Of a stretch of DNA of 64,000 bases, positions 32,455 through 42,499 are shown one piece after another. A program made the position numbers and the translations under genes. The stretch's first letter is position 1, and each line of letters opens with the position of its first letter. The stretch spans positions 38,361 through 102,360 of the forward strand of contig CAYHCF010000008.1 in NCBI GenBank assembly GCA_964355075.1, in the 5' to 3' direction. The notes below the pieces were generated by a model that was not told where the DNA came from, ran no database searches, and saw nothing but the letters and a program-made list of their open reading frames with translations. This stretch comes from B1 sp964355075 (GTDB taxonomy: Bacteria; Bacteroidota; Bacteroidia; UKL13-3).

Positions 32455-34932
32455 TTAAAATTTGATCAAAGTTGAAACAATAAACAACATACTAGTTAAA
32501 CTGGTTGCGATGGTTACAATTTCAAGAGTAGAAATTGGCTTTTTTAATTCTTTCATGGGTACCACAACCTCCGAACCCGGTTTCACCTTGGGATAGGTTC
32601 TGAAAAATATCCAGCTCCTGGAAGCTTTTGCCGTCCCATTCGCATAAACCACATACGCCCTTTTTCGCATCGCTTTGGGGCTAAAACCACCCGCATAGGA
32701 TATATAATCCCTGAAAGAACTGCCGGGGTCGAAACGAACCCTTACGGGGTACAATACCTGACCTGAAACTAAAACGGTTTGTTTTAAATAAGGAATCTGC
32801 AGAATATCATTATTCCTTAAATACAGATCTTCTTTTGAACCGGGTTTCTTTAATATTTTATCCAAATTTATTCCTACTATATCAGAAGTTTTAGTAATTT
32901 CATCTTCAATTTCATCTATCGAATTCGAAGTATCTTTACTTTGTTTCTTCAATGCTTTTAATTTGTTGGAAGCGATAACCTGCTCGGTTAGCGTATTGTC
33001 TTTTGGCCTGATAAGGATAGCTCCCTCAGCAAAACCAGAAGCGGTCAAGCCCCCTGAACGTTTAACAAGATCAGAAATTCTTTCATTGTTTTTACCTAAA
33101 ACATATTTCCCGGGATACATAACCTCACCATTTATGGTAACCACTTTTTGTTCGACATAACCCGGCTGGGCAAAAACGGTAACCACATCAAATGGAGCTA
33201 ACACATATTTGCTGTTCGGATCATTTTTTAATTCCTTGTTTATCGTAAATGAATTAATAATTGCAATGTCAGAATTCGGATTATTTTTATCGGAATTATA
33301 ATTTCTTTGAGCCACTTCAATTTTTGCTAAAGATGCTGATTCTTTTAGGCCACCTGCCAATATGATCAGGTCTTCAATTCGCATATTTGCGGCATATGGA
33401 AAATTTCCAGGTTTTTGAACCTCTCCATTAATGGTAACACGCATGGTTTCCTTTAACTCAATTTTAGAAGCAACCTGAACAATATCTTCCCGTTTTAATT
33501 GAATGTCAGCCGTCGATCCATTCAATAATTCCTGAAGATTAAATGATATTATTTCGAGGTTATTATCTTCCTTTTTTCTCATAATGGTTGCCCGTGTCAG
33601 AAAGGCATCCTCCTGTAATCCCTCTGCATTCCTGATTAATTTCAGAATACTGTTATTTTCTTCGAGGCCAAAAAACCCCGGGCGAAACACAGCACCTTTG
33701 ATTTCTACCCTGTTTTCAAAGCGATTGAGAATACTATCAACGAAAAAAACATCTCCATTCCTGGGTAAAAAGTTCGTATAAGATACCTGATCAATATCAG
33801 CAACCGTTTTTTGTTTACCAGTATTTCTGTTAACTTTTATCCGGCTTGTATACGCATTTGGGCTGAAACCACCGGCAAAACCAAGTAATTGTTTAAAATT
33901 TTCTTTGGGAAGAACCTCAAAAAATCCCTCTCTTTTTACATAACCTTTTATCTCCACTCTATCTTCAAAGGCCTCAATCTTAATTACATCCTGATCCTGT
34001 AAACGAATATTTGCTTTTGTATTCCCATTTAATAAAAAATCATACATATCAATTCTAATAATAACTTTGCTGTTTCGAACCAGTTTGATATTGCGAAAGG
34101 AACCATTATCATTTGGCCCACCTGATACATACAAGGCATTAAAAACTGTTGCCAGAGATGGCAAAGTGTAGGTTCCGGGTAAATTAACTTCACCCAAAAT
34201 TACAACTTTTATACTTCTGATATTTCCAAGGGTTACACTCACCGAGGTTTCGCCTGATGCGATCCGGGGATATAATTTAACCAAGCTGGATCTGATTTTA
34301 TTTTGAGCCTGTTCAACTGATAATCCGGAAACCTGAACCGGTCCTAAATTTGGAATTCTGATCGCTCCTTCCGGACTAACTTTAAGTTTGTAACTTTGCT
34401 CAGAGTACCCAAAAATGTCAATATTCAATTCGTCATCCGGCCCTATTTGGTAATTGAGTGGAGTGGCCATTTTTAAATTGGGTTCAAAACTTAATTTTTT
34501 ATTGTTAAACAGCTCGCTTCCAAATATTCTTGGTTTAAGATTTTCAAAAGATTCGTTATAATCAAAGGAAATTTCTCTGTCCCGTTGAGCTTGTTCTCTT
34601 TCTGGATTTTCTTTATTTCCTTCATTCACCGGTATTTCAAGGTCATCAGGAGCCAATTTTTTAATTCTTTTCTTCAATTTGTCCAGCTCTTCCGAAGGCA
34701 TTTTTCTAGTAGAAACCTCCCTTTCTAAATCATTAATTGTCAAACCCTTACTTTGAAATTGTTTCCAGAAATTTAATACCTGTTGGTCACTTAAATCATC
34801 CACCTTAACATTCACAAGATTCTGATTCATTCCTCCATTTTGAGCATAGATAATGCCTGGAGAAATTGACAAAAAGCTGAAAAGGAAAAGGAAAAACCAC
34901 CTATGAGCAAAAGTGTTTATTTGTTGTGTCAT
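32455..34932 (-). CDS. SLBB-rich outer-membrane polysaccharide exporter (Wza-like)
   Basis: The product is 825 residues from the ATG at 34932, with signal peptide WFFLFLFSFLSISPGIIYAQ; an upstream in-frame start adds 17 unlikely residues. A polysaccharide-export domain lies near residues 155-235 (YQIGPDDELNIDIFGYSEQ). Six SLBB domains follow, recognised by repeated V-I-GEV-PG starts and AGG ends. A C-terminal hydrophobic helix (TIATSLTSMLFIVSTLI) closes the protein. It should form the periplasm-spanning and outer-membrane channel for the polymer. E. coli Wza has far fewer SLBB domains; the long form is usual for this phylum. It is the first gene of the cluster and lies divergent from the TonB receptor. 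Confidence 0.9.
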   Translation of the reverse strand: MTQQINTFAHRWFFLFLFSFLSISPGIIYAQNGGMNQNLVNVKVDDLSDQQVLNFWKQFQSKGLTINDLEREVSTRKMPSEELDKLKKRIKKLAPDDLEIPVNEGNKENPEREQAQRDREISFDYNESFENLKPRIFGSELFNNKKLSFEPNLKMATPLNYQIGPDDELNIDIFGYSEQSYKLKVSPEGAIRIPNLGPVQVSGLSVEQAQNKIRSSLVKLYPRIASGETSVSVTLGNIRSIKVVILGEVNLPGTYTLPSLATVFNALYVSGGPNDNGSFRNIKLVRNSKVIIRIDMYDFLLNGNTKANIRLQDQDVIKIEAFEDRVEIKGYVKREGFFEVLPKENFKQLLGFAGGFSPNAYTSRIKVNRNTGKQKTVADIDQVSYTNFLPRNGDVFFVDSILNRFENRVEIKGAVFRPGFFGLEENNSILKLIRNAEGLQEDAFLTRATIMRKKEDNNLEIISFNLQELLNGSTADIQLKREDIVQVASKIELKETMRVTINGEVQKPGNFPYAANMRIEDLIILAGGLKESASLAKIEVAQRNYNSDKNNPNSDIAIINSFTINKELKNDPNSKYVLAPFDVVTVFAQPGYVEQKVVTINGEVMYPGKYVLGKNNERISDLVKRSGGLTASGFAEGAILIRPKDNTLTEQVIASNKLKALKKQSKDTSNSIDEIEDEITKTSDIVGINLDKILKKPGSKEDLYLRNNDILQIPYLKQTVLVSGQVLYPVRVRFDPGSSFRDYISYAGGFSPKAMRKRAYVVYANGTAKASRSWIFFRTYPKVKPGSEVVVPMKELKKPISTLEIVTIATSLTSMLFIVSTLIKF

Positions 34933-35083
34933 TTCTTTTCTTGTCTTGAATTGGTAATATGTTATACTTCGAGAGGCTCGCAAATTAGGGATTTACAAGC
35001 AAATATCAGCTAAAATATCATATTAAACGTGCAACTTTTGTTCTTATTACTTTCACTTCTCTTATATTCGCACCCTTGTATTT

Positions 35084-37360
35084 ATGAAAAAAACGTTACT
35101 AACCGCACTATTTGGTTTATTATATTCATTTCTCGCAATAGCTCAACACGCCGAGTTGAGGGGTTTTATTTATGACAAGGAAAATGGTGAACCCATCATT
35201 TTTACGAATGTAATTGTTAAAGAGCTTATGATTGGAAAAGCTACGGATATCAATGGATTCTATGCGATTAGCAAAATGAAGGCAGGAACCTATACTATTT
35301 TGTGCTGGAGCCTGGGCTACGATACTGCCAGGGCAACAGTTAATTTGTATGAAGACCGTATCACTTCTCAAAATCTCTACCTGAAATCAAAGAAATTTGA
35401 ATTAAATGAGATTGAGATCAGAGGGGATAAGCAGAAAGCAAAAGAAAATGTAAATATTTCTTCCAATATTATTACACAAAAGGAATTAAAACAATTGCCC
35501 TCCTTCGGAGGAGAACCTGATCTGGTTCAGTATTTACAGGTATTACCCGGTGTAACTTTCAGTGGTGATCAGGGTGGCCAGTTATACATGAGAGGAGGCC
35601 CTCCCATTATGAACAAGGTAATGCTAGATGGCATGATTATCTATAACCCCTTCCATAGTATAGGACTGTTTTCGGTTTTTGATGCCGATATAATTAAAAA
35701 TGCTGATGTGAGTTCCGGTGGGTTCAATGCACAATATGGGGGCAGAATAAGCGGAATAATTGATGTGAATTCGAGGGAAGGAAATAAGAAAAGATTTTCA
35801 GGAAAGATTGCTGTAAATCCCATTACTGCAAAAATATTATTGGAAGGACCTATCTCAGAATTTACTGAAGACGGGGGAAGTTCATCTTATATCTTCTCAT
35901 ACAAAACCTCTTATCTCGATAAAACCAGTAAAATTCTATATAATTATGGCGACATTACCAATGGACTACCCTATTCTTTCAACGACCTGTATGCAAAGTA
36001 TAGCAATATCTCCGAAAATGGAAGCCGTATTAACTTATTCGGATTCAGGTTTGATGACCTCGCTAATTTCACTTCAACAAAATATAATTGGAATTCAAGC
36101 GGATTCGGGGGAAACTTATTAATAATCCCGGATGGATCTACTGTAATTAATGCCAATATGGGTTATTCGAAATATTTAATGAAACAAATTGAATTAGATG
36201 GATTACCAAGAGAGAGCAGCATTAATAGTTTCAATGCATCCATTAATTTTACTAATTATTTAGGAAGTAAAGATGATATCAAATATGGTTTTGATGCAGT
36301 AGGTTTTTCAACAAATTTCAACTATTTTAATGCAGTAGGAAGGAAATTGGAACAGAGTGATTATTCCTCCGAGATTCATGGTTTTATTAAATATAAGAAA
36401 GTGCTGGGCAGATTTGTGGTGGAACCGGGATTGAGAGCTATTTATTATTCATCTTTGTCGGAAAGTAGTTTTGAACCCAGGCTGGGAATCAAATATAATG
36501 TTAACAGTATGCTTCGCCTGAAATTTGCATCCGGAATGTACTCGCAAAACCTAATGAGTGCAGTAAGCGATCAGGATGTGGTAAATTTGTTTTATGGCTT
36601 TTTATCTAGCCCTGACGAAGTTAACAGCAGTTACCGACTCCAAAAAGCCAATCACTTAGTTGCCGGTTTCGAGTTTGATTTAGGAAAATATATTGAAATG
36701 AATTTCGAGTGTTTCTATAAGAACTTCATTCAAATCACCAATATTAATCGAGATAAAATATATGATGATGATCAGGATCACCGAACTCTTCCCTACAATT
36801 TAAGAGCAGATGTGATCAAAGAATCCGGAAAAGCATATGGAGGTGATGCGCGATTAAAATTTGAAAATAAAAATTTATATTTATGGGCGGTATATTCATT
36901 AACCTATGTAACCCGAAATGATGGATTTAGAGATTACGTACCCCATTTTGACAGAAGACATAATGTAAATATTGTGCTTACTTATCAATTAGGAGATAAA
37001 AAAAGCTGGAGTATTAATACCCGATGGAGTTTTGGCTCCGGATACCCATTTTCACAAACACAAGGTTTTTATGAACTATTAAATTTAAACGGAGGCGTTT
37101 CAAGTAACATAAAAAATCAAAATGGAAATTTAGGAATCTATTATACGGATATTAATACGGGAAGACTTCCTTATTTTCATAGATTGGATGCCTCCATTTC
37201 AAAGAAATTTTTTGTGCGCGACCATCAAACAATTACTGTCACATTTTCGGTAACTAACGCCTATAACAGAGAGAATATATTTTACTTTGACCGACTGAAT
37301 TACAAAAGAATTAACCAACTACCAATAATCCCTACACTTGGTTTTAATTATAATTTTTGA
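35084..37360 (+). CDS. TonB-dependent receptor with carboxypeptidase-regulatory-like domain
   Basis: The product is 758 residues. A signal peptide (LLTALFGLLYSFLAIAQ) precedes a CarboxypepD_reg-like domain (about 22-105, GFIYDKENGEPIIF). A plug domain is at about 115-225, with LQVLPGVTFSGDQGGQLYMRGG and a TonB-type AQYGGRISGIIDV segment. The rest is a 22-strand-type barrel ending in an aromatic residue (TLGFNYNF). It is an outer-membrane energised transporter. The cargo is unknown; no SusD or siderophore genes are adjacent. It is divergent from the polysaccharide exporter, with about 150 bases between start codons, but nothing else ties it to that pathway. Confidence 0.88.
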   Translation: MKKTLLTALFGLLYSFLAIAQHAELRGFIYDKENGEPIIFTNVIVKELMIGKATDINGFYAISKMKAGTYTILCWSLGYDTARATVNLYEDRITSQNLYLKSKKFELNEIEIRGDKQKAKENVNISSNIITQKELKQLPSFGGEPDLVQYLQVLPGVTFSGDQGGQLYMRGGPPIMNKVMLDGMIIYNPFHSIGLFSVFDADIIKNADVSSGGFNAQYGGRISGIIDVNSREGNKKRFSGKIAVNPITAKILLEGPISEFTEDGGSSSYIFSYKTSYLDKTSKILYNYGDITNGLPYSFNDLYAKYSNISENGSRINLFGFRFDDLANFTSTKYNWNSSGFGGNLLIIPDGSTVINANMGYSKYLMKQIELDGLPRESSINSFNASINFTNYLGSKDDIKYGFDAVGFSTNFNYFNAVGRKLEQSDYSSEIHGFIKYKKVLGRFVVEPGLRAIYYSSLSESSFEPRLGIKYNVNSMLRLKFASGMYSQNLMSAVSDQDVVNLFYGFLSSPDEVNSSYRLQKANHLVAGFEFDLGKYIEMNFECFYKNFIQITNINRDKIYDDDQDHRTLPYNLRADVIKESGKAYGGDARLKFENKNLYLWAVYSLTYVTRNDGFRDYVPHFDRRHNVNIVLTYQLGDKKSWSINTRWSFGSGYPFSQTQGFYELLNLNGGVSSNIKNQNGNLGIYYTDINTGRLPYFHRLDASISKKFFVRDHQTITVTFSVTNAYNRENIFYFDRLNYKRINQLPIIPTLGFNYNF

Positions 37361-37465
37361 GCGAGTCTCATTATTTATAATATGCCCTTTTTATTGTCCT
37401 TAGTGAAAAGACCCGAAATTGTTTTTCAAACATTGGGTGTGTGTATTTGAATCATTCCTTTATAT

Positions 37466-39112
37466 CTACTCAGCTCGTATCGGGATGGCTTGTCTCCTAT
37501 AAAAAATAAAACCTCCTTTTCTCCCAATCTCAATCATATCCCCATTAATATGGTCTTTAACATTATTGGCATGTAATACAAAAAAAACGTCTTTGTCGAT
37601 ATTACCGGTTTGAAGCCAAAGCAGATTATTGGCATTCATATTTTTATTGGGAAGAACTTGGGTGTAAAAGTATTGCGCATAACTTTTATAACCCAGCGTT
37701 TCAACATAACAGTTTTGGTTCTGTTTGCTGATATAAAAATCTATTGCCGGACCCTGACTATATCTTTCTATTTTGGGCACAATGAATCTCATTATCAATG
37801 GAATAAACAAAGAAATAAATATTAATACAACAAATATTTCTTGACGTATTTTGTTTTTCCAAAATTGAAGAAAAACCAGAACAACAATAATGAAAAAAAA
37901 CAAACCATAAAGGGGTTCATAAGCATTCCAACCTCCATTTATTTGCAAGCATGCAACAGCAAATTCATCATCAATATATGGGATGATAAACTCCTTAAAA
38001 TGATCAATTAAAGGAAGTGCAAAAAACAAAATTGAAATAAGGATACCTGTGAACAAAAACAAAAAAAGTTGCCACTTCGAAAACAAAACTTTAGCACTTA
38101 AGTATTGCTCCATAAAGAAAGCAGCAATGAATGTAACAGGCAAATAACATAAAGAACTGTAATGGACAATTTTGGTTTCAACGATACTAAACAGAATCAA
38201 AACGACCCAAAAGAGTATTTGCATCATTTTTAAAAAAGCTAAATCGCCATGACCATTTTTAGATTCCTTAGATTTAAATAAAAACCTGAGGGCAATAACA
38301 GAAGCAGGAAAACAACCAAACAATAATACAAAGGGATGGTACCAAAATGGTTCTCCGTGCCCGGCAACCGGGTTTAGAAATAAATCGATCTGGTATTTAA
38401 TAAACTCCATTAAAAAAACAGGCCCTCTCTGAAACGTTTCGTAAGCAAACCAAATGGAACTGATCATCAGGGCAAATAACACGGCAAGTAAAATATGTCT
38501 GATAAGGAAAAAACTGACAAATCTTTGAGAAGCCCAAAATGTAATGAAACACAGTAGAACAACTACAACCGCTACCGGGCCTTTTGTTAAAATTGCCAGG
38601 CCTAAAAAAGTACCCAGCAAAATTGCGTTCCATGCTTTTTTAATTTTCGAGTATAAAAATAACTGATAGATAGCCGAGAAAATAAACAAATTATATAGCG
38701 GGTCGATGATTCCGGTTTTATAATAAAGATGCGGCGTAAAAGAACCTGTAATAAACAGCACCCATAAAAACCCCATACGCCGGCTAAATAATGTCTTAGC
38801 AATCCTGAATATCATTAATAAAGTAACCATACCAGTGAGTGCATTTGGCAATCGTGCTGCATACTCATTCACTCCGAAAATCCACATACTTAAAGCCTGA
38901 AGCCAGAAGAAAAGGGGAGGTTTTTCCATAAATGGCTGAAAATTAATCTGTATCTGCTGGAAATTTCCGGTAATCAACATTTCCCGGGCCGATTCAGCAA
39001 AATTTATTTCATCCCAATCAAACAAATGTACGGCACCTAAAAAAGGAAGAAATAATAGAATTCCCCAAATGGCAACCAGATAATAGTCATATTTTTTGAT
39101 GAGTCTATCCAT
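37466..39112 (-). CDS. family 39 glycosyltransferase, ArnT-like
   Basis: The product is 548 residues with about twelve membrane helices. The first periplasmic loop has FDWDEINFAESAREML, where the acidic pair near residues 33-35 is the catalytic site of GT39/ArnT enzymes, and EKPPLFFWLQALSMWIFG near 65 follows the family pattern. These proteins use polyprenyl-phosphate sugars to glycosylate lipids or proteins at the periplasmic face. The adjacent PAP2 gene overlaps its start by eight bases, and a polyprenyl- or lipid-phosphate link is plausible. Lipid A aminoarabinose transfer specifically cannot be claimed. Confidence 0.85.
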   Translation of the reverse strand: MDRLIKKYDYYLVAIWGILLFLPFLGAVHLFDWDEINFAESAREMLITGNFQQIQINFQPFMEKPPLFFWLQALSMWIFGVNEYAARLPNALTGMVTLLMIFRIAKTLFSRRMGFLWVLFITGSFTPHLYYKTGIIDPLYNLFIFSAIYQLFLYSKIKKAWNAILLGTFLGLAILTKGPVAVVVVLLCFITFWASQRFVSFFLIRHILLAVLFALMISSIWFAYETFQRGPVFLMEFIKYQIDLFLNPVAGHGEPFWYHPFVLLFGCFPASVIALRFLFKSKESKNGHGDLAFLKMMQILFWVVLILFSIVETKIVHYSSLCYLPVTFIAAFFMEQYLSAKVLFSKWQLFLFLFTGILISILFFALPLIDHFKEFIIPYIDDEFAVACLQINGGWNAYEPLYGLFFFIIVVLVFLQFWKNKIRQEIFVVLIFISLFIPLIMRFIVPKIERYSQGPAIDFYISKQNQNCYVETLGYKSYAQYFYTQVLPNKNMNANNLLWLQTGNIDKDVFFVLHANNVKDHINGDMIEIGRKGGFIFYRRQAIPIRAE

Positions 39113-39746
39113 TTCTCTTAAATTTATTTAAAACCCATTCATATCCATTCTTACGAATCAAATAATAGTACACCAATATTGAAGTGAAACATCCAATTAT
39201 GGAACCTATATAGGTATCAATCAAAAAATGCTGTAACAAATAAATCCTGGTAAATGCAACAAAAAGGCCAATGAATAGAAAAAGAATCTTTTTATAGGGA
39301 GAATTTGTGAAGAATGAGAGCGCCGTAAAAAAAGCAAATGATGAAGCCGTATGTCCGGATGGAAAACTATTTTGAAAATTCATATTAACTCCTTCTACCA
39401 GATGAATTGGATTTATGTTTAATTGCTGAATAATTGCCAAGGGTCTCATGGTATGTGAAAAAACCACATGTTTTAGGAATTGAGCCAAACCGGCGCTCAA
39501 TAAATAGGAAACAAGAATAGTGGAAGCAAGTCTTGGGTTGTAGGTGAGAAGTATCAGACAAATAACTACAACGAATACTCCGTCACCCAAATGCGTACCA
39601 TATTTGCATAATTGATCTAAAAAAGAAGTATGGAAAGAATTTACCAAAAGACTGATATTTACTTGATCATACAGAATTTGGACAGGTAATAAAATGAAAA
39701 GAATCAATAAATACGGTAATAAAAAATAATCACTTTTTAATTGCAT
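39105..39746 (-). CDS. PAP2 family phosphatase
   Basis: The product is 213 residues with about six membrane helices. PAP2 motifs are visible: a Lys-Arg-Pro segment (LKHVVFSHTMRP, with one residue more than usual between Lys and Arg), FPSGHTASSFAF near residue 130, and RIYLLQHFLIDTYIGS near 165 with the catalytic His. Such enzymes dephosphorylate lipid pyrophosphates such as undecaprenyl pyrophosphate, or lipid A. It overlaps the GT39 gene by eight bases, so the two are coupled and may act on the same lipid. The 216-base gap upstream (39747-39962) carries promoter-like sequence for dxr. Confidence 0.85.
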   Translation of the reverse strand: MQLKSDYFLLPYLLILFILLPVQILYDQVNISLLVNSFHTSFLDQLCKYGTHLGDGVFVVVICLILLTYNPRLASTILVSYLLSAGLAQFLKHVVFSHTMRPLAIIQQLNINPIHLVEGVNMNFQNSFPSGHTASSFAFFTALSFFTNSPYKKILFLFIGLFVAFTRIYLLQHFLIDTYIGSIIGCFTSILVYYYLIRKNGYEWVLNKFKRNG

Positions 39747-39962
39747 AAACTATATCCGATCAAAGTTCATTAAAATGCAAAAGTGCAAATCTTTAGGTTA
39801 GAAATTGCATTAAATAAAAAAGTTACATGAAAAGTTTATTTCGCACGCGGAAAAAGTAATTTACCCCTTTATTAAATAATTTTATAATTTGCCCGATTAG
39901 TTATACTGACTTTATAAAAAAAATACGGGTTATCTTTATATATATAGTTGCATCTTAAAAAC

Positions 39963-41114
39963 ATGAAAAAGAAAATTGCAATCTTAGGCAGTACCGGAAG
40001 TATTGGAGTACAAGCACTTGAAATAGCCAGAGAACAAAAGGATAGAATTGAAATTGAAATATTAACAGCCCATTCAAATGCTGATTTACTGATTAAACAG
40101 GCTATTGAATTCAAACCCAATCATGTTGTTATCGTGAATGAGACCCAATATCTGAAAGTAAAAGAGGCTCTTGATCCATTCGACATTAAAGTATTTGCAG
40201 GAAGCAGGGCCATTGAGGATTTAATGGAAATTACTTCTGCTGATATTGTTTTAACAGCCATGGTTGGTTATAGTGGACTATTGCCTACGATAAAAGCAAT
40301 TGAGAACAAAAAACGAATTGCGCTGGCAAATAAAGAAACCTTGGTTGTTGCAGGGGAATTAATTACAGATCTTTGCGAGATCAATCAGGTGAAATTAATA
40401 CCGGTTGATTCAGAACATTCAGCCATTTTTCAATGCCTGGTTGGGGAGGACTTAAATACAATTGAAAAAGTAATTTTGACCGCATCCGGCGGGCCATTTA
40501 GGGGAAAAAAGAAAGCTGATTTAGAAAAGGTTACCAAAGAACAGGCACTAAAACATCCCAATTGGACGATGGGAGCAAAAATCACCATTGATTCGGCAAG
40601 CCTTATTAATAAAGGTTTTGAAGTTATTGAAGCTAAATGGTTATTTGGTTTGAACCAGGATCAGATTGAGGTCGTAATTCATCCTCAATCTATCATTCAC
40701 AGTATGGTTGAATTTAATGACGGAAGTGTAAAAGCTCAAATGGGATTGCCCGATATGAAACTTCCTATCCATTATGCTTTCTTTTTCCCTGAACGAATAC
40801 GAACAAATTTTAAACGCTTATCGTTTCACGAAATTCCAAACATTACTTTTGAAAAGCCTGATTTAGAAACATTTAACAACTTAGGACTTGCCTACACGGC
40901 TATGGCAAAAGGTGGCAATATGCCCTGCATTTTAAATGCTGCCAACGAAATTGCTGTAGAAGCCTTTTTACAGAATAAAATCAGCTTTTTACAAATTGCC
41001 GAACTCAATGAAAAGTGCATGAATAAAGTTCATTTTATTAACAAACCTTCAGTAAATGATTATATTGAAACAGATTCAGAAGCCCGTAGCGTTGCTATGA
41101 GTTTATTCCAATAA
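39963..41114 (+). CDS. dxr: 1-deoxy-D-xylulose 5-phosphate reductoisomerase
   Basis: The product is 383 residues from the ATG at 39963 (MKKKIAILGSTGSIG); a TTG five codons earlier is rejected. NADPH binding is shown by GSTGSIG at residues 8-14. The metal and substrate site is seen in VDSEHSAIFQ near 150 (Asp, Glu) and the flexible loop with HPNWTMGAKITIDSA near 200. It converts DXP to 2-C-methyl-D-erythritol 4-phosphate in the MEP isoprenoid pathway and is the fosmidomycin target. It is followed by rseP after 61 bases, a neighbour pairing common in bacteria. ATAATTTG at 39884-39891 may be the -7 box. Confidence 0.95.
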   Translation: MKKKIAILGSTGSIGVQALEIAREQKDRIEIEILTAHSNADLLIKQAIEFKPNHVVIVNETQYLKVKEALDPFDIKVFAGSRAIEDLMEITSADIVLTAMVGYSGLLPTIKAIENKKRIALANKETLVVAGELITDLCEINQVKLIPVDSEHSAIFQCLVGEDLNTIEKVILTASGGPFRGKKKADLEKVTKEQALKHPNWTMGAKITIDSASLINKGFEVIEAKWLFGLNQDQIEVVIHPQSIIHSMVEFNDGSVKAQMGLPDMKLPIHYAFFFPERIRTNFKRLSFHEIPNITFEKPDLETFNNLGLAYTAMAKGGNMPCILNAANEIAVEAFLQNKISFLQIAELNEKCMNKVHFINKPSVNDYIETDSEARSVAMSLFQ

Positions 41115-41175
41115 AAAAGCTATTTTCGCGCCATATTTAAAACCATTCTACTTTTCAAAAAATAATAATTATTAA

Positions 41176-42498
41176 ATGCAGGCACTCATTATGATAGCCC
41201 AATTACTATTGGGAATTTCTATTTTGGTTATTTTACATGAATTCGGACATTACCTGGCAGCAAGAGCCTTCGGAATAAAAGTTGAGAAATTTTACCTGTT
41301 TTTTGATGCCTGGGGTATCAAATTATTTTCCTTTAAGCGAGGTGAAACAGAGTGGGGAATTGGATGGTTACCTCTTGGAGGTTATGTTAAAATTGCCGGA
41401 ATGATTGATGAAAGCATGGATAAAGAAGCCATGAAACTGCCTGCACAGCCCTGGGAATTCAGAAGTAAACCGGCCTGGCAAAGATTGATCGTAATGGTGG
41501 GTGGAGTTGTGATTAATATCATAGCAGGTATTGTCATTTTTGCCATGATGAGCTATACCTACGGTGAAAAATACATACAAAACAGCTCAGTTAAAAATGG
41601 AATCGTACCCTCCGAAATGGCGAAAGAAATTGGTTTTCAAACCGGAGATAAGCTGATAAGCGTTAATGGCAAATTAATTTTAAGATTTGAAAATGCTTTG
41701 AAAATTGAACATATCCTGGGAGATGAGGTAACATATCTGATTGATCGTAAGGGTTCAAACTTGGAAATTAAATTACCAAAGGATTTCATCAAAAAATTCA
41801 GTAGTGCCAAAAACGACTTTTTTCTACCCCGAATGCACTTTTATGTGAGTGAAATTACGCCAGGATATAATGCCGAAAAAGCCGGTCTGAAAGCGAATGA
41901 CCTTATTATAAAAGTGGATACACAAGGTTTTGAATTCTTTGACGAATTTCAACAAATCCTTAAATCTAATTCAGGACGAGAGGTTACTCTTTCATTGTTA
42001 AGAGGAAATTCACCGTTAACCATAAAGGTTCAGGTTGATGGCAATGGTAGAATTGGCTTCAAACCAGATTCAAAAGATTTTATGTATGAAATTGTTCAAT
42101 ACAGTTTCTTCGGTTCCTTTCCTGCGGGTTTGAGTAAGGCAGTTGAAACGATTGATGCACAAATTAAGGGTTGGGGAAAAATATTTAACGGAGATATTGC
42201 CCTGAATAAGGCTATTCAAGGCCCGATAGGTATCGCAAAATTTTATGGAGGTGAATGGATATGGTCAAGATTCTGGCTTTTCACCGGTCTCATTTCATTG
42301 GCATTGGCATTTATGAATATTCTGCCAATTCCTGCTCTGGATGGGGGGCATGTTATATTCCTTTTGGTTGAAATTATCATTGGCCGTCCCTTAAGTGACA
42401 AATTTCTGGAAAGAGCTCAATATGCCGGCATGATTATCCTTCTTTCATTAATGGTACTGATTTTTGGAAATGATATTTGGGGCTTATTTGTAAAGTAA
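41176..42498 (+). CDS. rseP: RseP-type site-2 protease
   Basis: The product is 440 residues. The zinc site HEFGH is at residues 21-25 in the first transmembrane helix. The second motif is LPIPALDGGH near residue 395 in the third transmembrane helix. Between them lie PDZ domains (about 130-180 and 215-290, ITPGYNAEKAGLKANDLI). It cleaves transmembrane proteins inside the membrane, typically anti-sigma factors or leftover signal peptides. The target here is not indicated. The gene is probably co-transcribed with dxr and converges on tag with a one-base gap. Confidence 0.93.
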   Translation: MQALIMIAQLLLGISILVILHEFGHYLAARAFGIKVEKFYLFFDAWGIKLFSFKRGETEWGIGWLPLGGYVKIAGMIDESMDKEAMKLPAQPWEFRSKPAWQRLIVMVGGVVINIIAGIVIFAMMSYTYGEKYIQNSSVKNGIVPSEMAKEIGFQTGDKLISVNGKLILRFENALKIEHILGDEVTYLIDRKGSNLEIKLPKDFIKKFSSAKNDFFLPRMHFYVSEITPGYNAEKAGLKANDLIIKVDTQGFEFFDEFQQILKSNSGREVTLSLLRGNSPLTIKVQVDGNGRIGFKPDSKDFMYEIVQYSFFGSFPAGLSKAVETIDAQIKGWGKIFNGDIALNKAIQGPIGIAKFYGGEWIWSRFWLFTGLISLALAFMNILPIPALDGGHVIFLLVEIIIGRPLSDKFLERAQYAGMIILLSLMVLIFGNDIWGLFVK

Positions 42499-42499
42499 T

